The translations under genes were made by a program, and so were the position numbers. From the NCBI GenBank assembly GCA_964639275.1, contig CAZXCQ010000063.1, forward strand, positions 1-24,821: DNA of 24,821 bases. Reading direction: 5' to 3'. This document shows positions 8,630 to 14,535 of this stretch, piece by piece (position 1 is the stretch's first letter; each line of letters opens with the position of its first letter). A model generated the notes under the pieces. The model made no database searches. It was given only the letters and a program-made list of their open reading frames with translations, and was not told where the DNA came from. The stretch comes from CAZXCQ01 sp964639275 (GTDB lineage Bacteria > Desulfobacterota > DSM-4660 > Desulfatiglandales > Desulfatiglandaceae).

Positions 8630-9590
8630 AAGCTTTCTGGCTCCAGAATTGGATGCGTTCTTCGCCTATCGCAAGGACTTAGGATATTCCCTGAAGACCC
8701 TCAAAAATCAACTTCTTGTTCTTGATCGATACCTGAAAGAGAAAAATGCGGACTGGAAAGATCTTCAACCCGGATTTTTCTTTGAGATGCGATCAAATCT
8801 TCCCAATGAATCCCGCTCCGTAAACAGGATAATCACCACAACACGCAACTTCTTCCAGTTCCTCATTCGGCAGGGATCTCTTACTGAAAATCCCCTCAGA
8901 GACATCCCACTACTCAAAGAAAATACCGTCGTAGCTTTTATCTTTTCTCCAGAGCAAACCGAGCAGTTACTGGCAACCATCTCCAAAAATATACGGAAAA
9001 CCAAAGTGCGGTTTCTAAACGACTTCTCACTGTACATGGTCGTTTTGCTTTTAGCCCGATGCGGCATGAGAATCTCAGAGCCCTTAAGGCTGCAAAACCA
9101 TCACTATCGTCGTGATGATCCCACCCTATATATCGAGAGAACCAAGTTCACTAAGGATAGGCTCATTCCCATACCCAGGGATGTGCTCACCCAGATCGAA
9201 AACTACCTCTCCGTCAGAAAATCCCTGCTGCAATATGATTACAGTCCCTTTCTCCTGGTCCGTACAGATCATAAGCCTCCAACAGATTGGCAAGTCCGGA
9301 ATTTGTTCCATAAGACCATGAAGGAGATTGGACTGCAGCAGCCCAGACGGATTATTGGCAACGTGAACTTCAGTCAACCAACACCTCATAGCCTACGTCA
9401 TGCGTTCGCAGTCAATACCTTGCTAAAAATCAAGAAGCGCAAAGGTTCGCTCCAATATGCACTACCCATCTTGGCAGCCTACATGGGCCACAGTTATTAC
9501 TGGTATACCGCCATATATCTCCGCGTGGTCGACGCCATCAGTCGAAAAAATCTGCTTGACTTTAACCTCTGGCAGGAAAGGATGCCATGA
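8616..9590 (+). CDS. ritB: RIT tyrosine recombinase B
   Basis: A 324-residue tyrosine recombinase, second of the trio, with the most canonical catalytic site of the three. Residues 1-100 form the core-binding domain (ELDAFFAYRKDLGYS...). Catalytic residues are Arg I in RCGMRISEPLRL (R152), a candidate Lys in ERTKFTKDRLIP (K177 or K180), the His and Arg of TPHSLRHAF (H258, R261), the His of AAYMGHS (H292) and the nucleophile in AIYLRV (Y301). The start ATG lies inside the end of ritA, and the stop overlaps ritC by four bases (ATGA). This arrangement is the hallmark of RIT elements and implies the three proteins are made together. Confidence 0.87.
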   Translation: MKHFESFLAPELDAFFAYRKDLGYSLKTLKNQLLVLDRYLKEKNADWKDLQPGFFFEMRSNLPNESRSVNRIITTTRNFFQFLIRQGSLTENPLRDIPLLKENTVVAFIFSPEQTEQLLATISKNIRKTKVRFLNDFSLYMVVLLLARCGMRISEPLRLQNHHYRRDDPTLYIERTKFTKDRLIPIPRDVLTQIENYLSVRKSLLQYDYSPFLLVRTDHKPPTDWQVRNLFHKTMKEIGLQQPRRIIGNVNFSQPTPHSLRHAFAVNTLLKIKKRKGSLQYALPILAAYMGHSYYWYTAIYLRVVDAISRKNLLDFNLWQERMP

Positions 9591-10606
9591 AGCTTTCCCC
9601 TTACCTCCGTCAGTTCTTAGATCAATATCTCCCCCATATTAAAGGAGTGAGTCACGATACAATTATATCCTACCGGGACGTTTTCAAGCTGTTTCTCCCC
9701 TATGCGGCAAAACATTATGGCATCAAAATCAGATCCCTCAGAGTAGAACACATCACACTAGAGGTCATTATCCCATTCCTTGATGAACTGGAGAAGGGAC
9801 GTAACAATACCACAACTACACGCAATCATAGGCTTTCGGCCCTGAAATCCTTTGCGAGAATGATTAGATTCATGTACCCGGAACAGCAAACAACAGCAGA
9901 CACCATTCTCCGTGTCCCACAAAAACGAATCCAGAAACCCCTCATCGGTTTTCTTTATCAGGATGAAATCTTAGAGGTCTTTCAGGCCGTCGACTTAAAG
10001 AGAAAAGAAGGGTTCAGGGATTATGCCCTCCTTCATCTACTTTATGACTCAGGCGCAAGGGCCAGTGAAATCACAACATTGAATCTGGATTACTTTGACC
10101 GCCAGAACAAAACTATGGCTATCCTGGGAAAGGGAAATCGGTTCCGACTCATACAGCTCAAACCCAAGACTTGCCATCTCCTCCAGGTCTATATCAAACA
10201 ATACCGCATAACGCCAAAACCGATGTATCAAAACCGGCTCTTTATCAACCAGCGGGCAGAGGAGCTTACCCGTCATGGTATTTACCGCATATGCAGGAAA
10301 TATCTCGAAAAGGCCCTTACCCCTAAACGCCTTAAAAACATCGATCCCGTCAGAAGCTTTCGTCACTCGCGAGCAGTTGATATGCTCTATAGTGGCCATC
10401 CCATCACGGACATTAAGAACCATCTGGGCCACGACAATATCCAGTCCACCACCATCTATCTCCATCTGGATCTCAACCGAAGGCGCTACATCCAAAGACG
10501 CTTCATCAGGCATATGGAATCGGTCTTAACCGATGACTCAAAAATAGAAGAAGTGCTACAGTGGGAAAACAAGGAGGACCTGATGGCCTGGTTGGATCGC
10601 CTATAG
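9587..10606 (+). CDS. ritC: RIT tyrosine recombinase C
   Basis: A 339-residue tyrosine recombinase, third of the trio, starting in an ATGA overlap with ritB. Features in order: core-binding domain (SPYLRQFLDQYLPHIKG...), Arg I in DSGARASEI (R158), candidate Lys in LGKGNRFR (K182), the second Arg in VRSFRHSRA (R259), the His in HLGHDNIQ (H282) and the nucleophile in TIYLHL (Y291). The first His of HxxR is replaced by Arg (R256), a substitution different from that in ritA. A 48-residue C-terminal tail rich in Arg and acidic residues follows the nucleophile. The right end of the element lies about 180 bases downstream. Confidence 0.87.
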   Translation: MKLSPYLRQFLDQYLPHIKGVSHDTIISYRDVFKLFLPYAAKHYGIKIRSLRVEHITLEVIIPFLDELEKGRNNTTTTRNHRLSALKSFARMIRFMYPEQQTTADTILRVPQKRIQKPLIGFLYQDEILEVFQAVDLKRKEGFRDYALLHLLYDSGARASEITTLNLDYFDRQNKTMAILGKGNRFRLIQLKPKTCHLLQVYIKQYRITPKPMYQNRLFINQRAEELTRHGIYRICRKYLEKALTPKRLKNIDPVRSFRHSRAVDMLYSGHPITDIKNHLGHDNIQSTTIYLHLDLNRRRYIQRRFIRHMESVLTDDSKIEEVLQWENKEDLMAWLDRL

Positions 10607-10784
10607 AGGAGAAAAACAACCAATGGCCAGCAAAGGGGAGGTGTTTCTCAGGGAAAACTATTATGTTGCCAGTCTCATACTTAATTCCACTCAAATATGT
10701 CACAACTCGTTGTTTTTCCTGTCAATTTAAGAAATCCCATGCCAAAAACGAAAAACAACATGGTTTCAATGGGTTAGATCACCT

Positions 10785-10801
10785 CACAACATAACGATAT
10801 T
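10785..10801 (-). repeat. Right terminal inverted repeat and flanking CGATATT
   Basis: CACAACATAA (10785-10794) is the exact inverse of the left-end TTATGTTGTG and is followed directly by CGATATT (10795-10801), the 7-base direct repeat also found at 6312-6318. A weaker inner copy (AACAACATGG, 10754-10763) lies 31 bases inside, compared with 17 bases at the left end. Together these define the probable right boundary. Confidence 0.5.
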
Positions 10802-11409
10802 ATGGGTGCGCCAGACTACCCTATCAAAATATTGAAGTATTGATCTTCCAGTCTTGCATAGAACCTTTTGCTCGCGCTAGAAAGTCATGGATTCTCTACC
10901 ATGAACTCCATGGCCTCCGATTTCACCGGCTTAAGAATACCCCACAAGCCGTCAGAAATTTACTTTTTTGTCCAGGTGTTCTGCTTGTCTTGGCCCCGTG
11001 CACTTGAAGGTACGTCTCCAGAAGCATCGCGGAAACCTTCGTGCCAGGGGTGTGCTGATCGGAGGCATTAGATGAGGACGCGCTCGTATTCCAAGTCACC
11101 GAGTCCAATTGCTTTGGCGTTATACCGCACAAGCGATTCGACCTTTGGGAGAATTAAGTATCAGCGCTTCATGAAGGAGGAGGTTCCTGGGCAAGCCCAA
11201 AACCGTTGGATATCCCATACACATAACCTTGGTGTGGGGGGCTGGGACTCCGGTCAGGGGGATTCCGGAATCTCCGATCTTCCTCATCCGCCCACGTGCT
11301 TGCCACGTGACCCGCGGACCTTGCAACCACCATCCTGGCTGCCGGCCTCGATGAAATGACCGCGCCAGGTCTGGAACTCAATATCCCTTTCGAGGTTGTG
11401 CACAGTCTC
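10802..11409. other. Intergenic region right of the RIT element
   Basis: About 600 bases with no supported gene. It includes one copy of a second dispersed repeat (11197-11262). Open frames in this region are short and without ribosome binding sites. Confidence 0.4.
11197..11262. repeat. Second dispersed repeat, copy A (about 65 bp)
   Basis: Contains TTGGATATCCCATAC, CATAACCTT and GGGGGxTGGGACTCC. It matches 13808-13875 in the same orientation, at roughly 70-75% by eye, with one small gap. On the minus strand both copies can be read as a similar peptide (KVMxMGYPxxL), although neither lies in a credible gene. The two copies bracket the decayed helicase and the unknown gene at 11410-11667. 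It may be a mobile-element scar or a conserved binding sequence. Confidence 0.6.
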
Positions 11410-11667
11410 TCAACCTCGAAACATCCCTTCAGCGGATGCAAGGTCTATTAAATCAGTGGTAAGATCGCGAATAGACTCGTCCGGTTGAGCATTGGTGCCG
11501 AATAACGCCCTGCGAATGATATCGGGAATGTCGTCAAATTGCTCCAGGAACATATCAAGAGCCGTAAGTATAGCCGCCGCTATGGCATTTCCCTGTGTAA
11601 TCATTTCCATGGCTTCATACGTCGCCTGTAACTTCAACATTCTTCGTTCGTCATCATCGTATCCCAT
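11410..11667 (-). CDS. Small acidic protein of unknown function
   Basis: An 85-residue protein starting MGYDDDERRMLKLQ, with a good Shine-Dalgarno (AAGGAGGAATTTGGT before the ATG at 11667). That favours this start over the longer in-frame alternative at 11721. It is acidic and helical (EAMEMITQGNAIAAAILTAL, then DMFLEQFDDIPDIIRRAL) with no signal peptide, membrane helix or cysteine. I do not recognise a family. It is the leftmost minus-strand gene of the satellite-like element and follows the decayed helicase. Confidence 0.65.
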   Translation of the reverse strand: MGYDDDERRMLKLQATYEAMEMITQGNAIAAAILTALDMFLEQFDDIPDIIRRALFGTNAQPDESIRDLTTDLIDLASAEGMFRG

Positions 11668-11934
11668 ACCAAATTCCTCCTTCCTTCTGGGGAACCTGGC
11701 GCAGGGTTGAAGGTCCCTCAATCAAAGATGTTATTGTCAATACCCAGGAGGTCATCACCTCCCATCACCGATAGCCGTCCTCCGGCTCACCGGGCCCACC
11801 CACACCGCATCATGTTTGATATGTATCCACCACTTTCCTCTTCATTCATTTTATGCCCAACAATTGTCTGATCCGGGAGATTGCAGAACCCGGCCCCATA
11901 CCTTCTTCTGCTTCCTATATTCAACATTCAATCC

Positions 11935-13332
11935 TTAATTTCCAATCCACACCCCCATCCCCCCATATATCTTCAACCGCTTCTTAAGGCCCTCCTCCAA
12001 CACCAAAGGCCGATCCACATAATCAAAGATCCGGGCTGGCTTCTCCCCTTTAGCCCACAAAACCTTTCCCACGGCCTGGGCCACATACTCTCCATAGGCG
12101 ACAGGGGACGCCATGAAAAGATGTGTAATGCGATCGACCTTGATAAGATGGAGTGATTTTACCGTCACACAGATCACCTGGAGTTTGCCCCGTTCAAAAC
12201 GGTTAACAATCCTCTCAAGCTCCCCTGGTCTTGTGAGGGCACTCACAACGTCGGCCATGCGATAATCCAGCTCCAGCATCTTTCTCAGGCGCTCTAAATG
12301 TTCCCGCCGTTCACAGACCACAATGGCCCGGGCCGCTTCTTCCGCTGTCTCGGCCAGGATATCGGAGACGATCAGTCTGTTTCGCTCCTCATCCTGGGAG
12401 AGCGCCGTGACCATCTCGCCGTAATTCTCACGGTAATCAAAATCAAACCGGGTAGGCCGCTTGATCAGGAGCGGCCGTTTGGCTGAAAATCCCTGGTAGA
12501 CTTGCTCCACCGGCACCTTATGGAGCACCGGGCCCAGGTGAGCGGTCATAAGACCGGTCAGGGCGTCATCGCGTTTGGCCGCGGTCGCAGTGATCCACCA
12601 CGAGAAACCCAACCTTTGGTGCCAGATCGTCCATGTGACGGTAGAGAGACTTATCAATGGCAACAATAAGCTCGCGGTCAAGCTCTCTTTTTCCATCTCC
12701 CACAAGACCCGGCTTGCAGCCCCGGAGGAACTGCGCGATTATCTCCTTCCTCTGGTAGAGCTGCGCGACCTTCCCCTCACGATCACAAGGGCAGGGACCC
12801 TGGCGCGCGAAAGCAGATATAGAGCCACCACTTTTTTCCCGCACCCTGTTGGACCCACGATGATTCCAAAACGCCGGTCCCCAATATCCCGGACCAGATC
12901 CCACTGATACCCCACAAGCTCACCCTTAAAGATCAATTCCACGGGCGGGACCTGATTTGTGCGGTCCACATAGGCGCCACGGACCCGGTTGGCCTGGAGG
13001 ATCCGCATGAGCTGGTTGGCAAACCCCCGGGCCGTAAAGAGGGTATTTTCCTCCACATGCCAGCAGGTCAGATGTTCGGTGATCCTGGGATCATAGCGGC
13101 CTGCACGGACCATGGCCGTGTAAAGGGGGTTACGAAAGGTGAGATGTCGCTTCACATCTGCCAGGACCGCCTCGGGCATCCCCTCCAGATCCAACGAGAC
13201 CTGGGCGCCCACCCGGACCACGGCACTCCGGGGCGCGGGCCGGGCCGGCGGCTCCGGCATGGGCAGCGGCTCAGGTGCTGGCTCCGGAGGTGGTGTCCAC
13301 TTATTCCACAACTCCTCAAAGGAATCGCCCAA
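11935..13332 (-). pseudogene. Superfamily II (DEAD/DEAH-type) helicase, broken by frameshift and internal deletion
   Basis: Three consecutive pieces in different frames read as one helicase. Piece 1 (13332 to about 12770) starts MGDSFEELWNKW after GGGAGG. It has a Pro-rich linker, a Q-motif-like VGYQWDLVRDI and Walker A GPTGCGKKVVALYLL, with Lys in place of the usual Thr/Ser after GK. Piece 2 (about 12770-12590) continues QLYQRKEIIAQFL, GLVGDGKREL, AIDKSLYRHM and Walker B-like GFLVVDHCD. Piece 3 (about 12600-11935) resumes at motif III-like ITATAAKRDD, then the second RecA-like domain (VCERREHLERL, RFERGKLQVICVTVKSLHL, QAVGKVLWAKGEKPARIFDYVD). Motif II runs almost directly into motif III, where relatives have about 20-25 residues, so a short deletion is likely as well as the frameshift near 12745-12775. 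The protein would have remodelled nucleic acid, perhaps for element replication. No longer functional as written. Confidence 0.75.
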
Positions 13333-13392
13333 CTATAACCTCCCGGGGGATACCCACAAAAAAGACTGGGGGTCTACAGAGACGGTATCGAT

Positions 13393-13800
13393 GTGGGTAC
13401 AGGCAAGATATTGAAAATTCAGCAAATTCACCATTTGTACCCGCTGTACCACACTTTCCAGAAAACAAAGAAAGCATAAGAAGATAATTGTACTATTGTA
13501 CTCCTGTATTCCAGAATCGGAGTACAAGGGTACAATGGTACAGTGTTGCTCATGGTATGGTGCAAAATCAAAAATGGTGGGTACAGTGGGTACATTATCT
13601 ATACATATATATATAACATATTAAAATTATTTATTATTTATATATTAGGGCGTGTACACACATCCGTACCCACACCCGTACCCACATAGAAAAAGTGTCT
13701 ACAATATCAGGGGGTTTTCGGCCCCTCTCCCCCGCAACCCCATCCGGGTACAGTGGATCCCTTAAATGAAAGACCAGAAGCCCTTGTACTCTTGTACTCA
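13393..13800. other. GTAC-motif array around an AT-rich core, candidate replication origin
   Basis: At least 14 GTAC tetramers occur in about 400 bases, where one or two are expected by chance. They appear as GTGGGTACA, GGGTACAGTGGGTACA (13579-13594), CCGTACCCACACCCGTACCC (13664-13683) and TTGTACT pairs (13488-13501, 13784-13797). An AT-only or nearly AT-only tract lies between the two densest groups (13594-13648). The motifs left of this tract are mainly GGGTAC, and those right of it mainly GTACCC, so the layout is roughly mirror symmetric. Iterons beside an AT-rich unwinding region are the standard plan of element origins, and the primase gene of the same element is 0.7 kb away. A regulatory operator array is the main alternative. 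No gene is seen in 13333-14214. Confidence 0.5.
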
Positions 13801-13807
13801 GCAAAAG

Positions 13808-13875
13808 AGGGGTCAAAATGTTGGGATATCCCATACTCATAACCTTAGAACGGGGGGATGGGACTCCACTCCCGG
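13808..13875. repeat. Second dispersed repeat, copy B (about 65 bp)
   Basis: Counterpart of 11197-11262 in the same orientation, with GGATATCCCATACTCATAAC followed by GGGGGATGGGACTCC. It borders the right side of the GTAC array. Confidence 0.6.
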
Positions 13876-14214
13876 GGTTTTGCCTTTTCCGGTTTCCCGG
13901 ATCGTCCCCAGCTGGCCTCTTCTGGTCATACACCCGAGATGGCCCTGGATCGAGATGCACAACCATGACTGCCGGCTCACCGGGTGAGCTCGCGAGGCGC
14001 CCAGGTCCGACCCGGTCAGCTACACTCGAAAATCGGCCGTAATCGTCTCTAATCGAGACCGACCTGTGGCCAAAAAGTTCACATATTTAGTTATTATCAG
14101 ACCCTGGCAAGACTGGACCCCCATCTCCGGTCGCGCATTTGGTAGAATCCCGCAGATTGAGCTTTCCAGAATGTGTCTCATATTACCAGTGGTTCCCATT
14201 TCCCTGATCCGCCC

Positions 14215-14478
14215 TCACCGCCCTGGATCGTCCGAGATCGGCTCAGATCCAGATCCGGCCATCCCTCCAGAGTCAGAAAAGAGCGATATCAGCCGAAATT
14301 CCCTCATATCCGCCAAAAACGCGAGTTCTGCCCTTTCCCTACCCTCCAGGGCGCAACAATCGAGGGCGCTAAACGCCTCAGAAATTGGAAAATCGCCTCC
14401 AGCGATCATCATTTTGGGGCTTTCGTGCCTCGATTCCTGCCTAAGCGGCCCAATTCCAGCTTTTAGGTCACTTACCAT
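14215..14478 (-). CDS. Hypothetical protein downstream of the primase
   Basis: An 87-residue frame with ATG at 14478, preceded by AAGGAG at 10 bases. It begins 57 bases after the primase stop on the same strand. The sequence (MVSDLKAGIGPLRQ..., ELAFLADMREFRLISLF, then SGGMAGSGSEPISDD) matches no family I know. There is no signal peptide or membrane helix. It may belong to the primase transcript. The compositional quality is modest, so it could be a chance frame with a fortuitous Shine-Dalgarno. Confidence 0.4.
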   Translation of the reverse strand: MVSDLKAGIGPLRQESRHESPKMMIAGGDFPISEAFSALDCCALEGRERAELAFLADMREFRLISLFSDSGGMAGSGSEPISDDPGR

Positions 14479-14535
14479 GGGTCTCGTCTCCTTTTTAAGA
14501 GGAGATGACCGAGCTCGTTTTGGAACGTCTGCTTA

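Larger units (their letters stand above)
6312..10801 (+). mobile_element. Recombinase-In-Trio (RIT) element with two extra genes
   Basis: RIT elements are defined by three consecutive, translationally overlapping tyrosine recombinase genes of different subfamilies between inverted ends. All of this is visible: recombinases at 7445-8629, 8616-9590 and 9587-10606 overlapping by 14 and 4 bases, TTATGTTGTG at 6318-6327, and its inverse CACAACATAA at 10785-10794. The 7-base sequence CGATATT occurs just outside both ends (6312-6318 and 10795-10801) as a direct repeat, like a target or crossover duplication. Two further genes on the same strand, a damaged zinc-ribbon-like one and an HTH-like one, lie between the left end and the trio. 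The boundaries are inference; the trio itself is firm. Confidence 0.75.

Noticed and set aside
13393..13800. A CRISPR array
   Set aside because: The repeated unit is only 4-9 bases, in both orientations and irregularly spaced; there are no cas genes.
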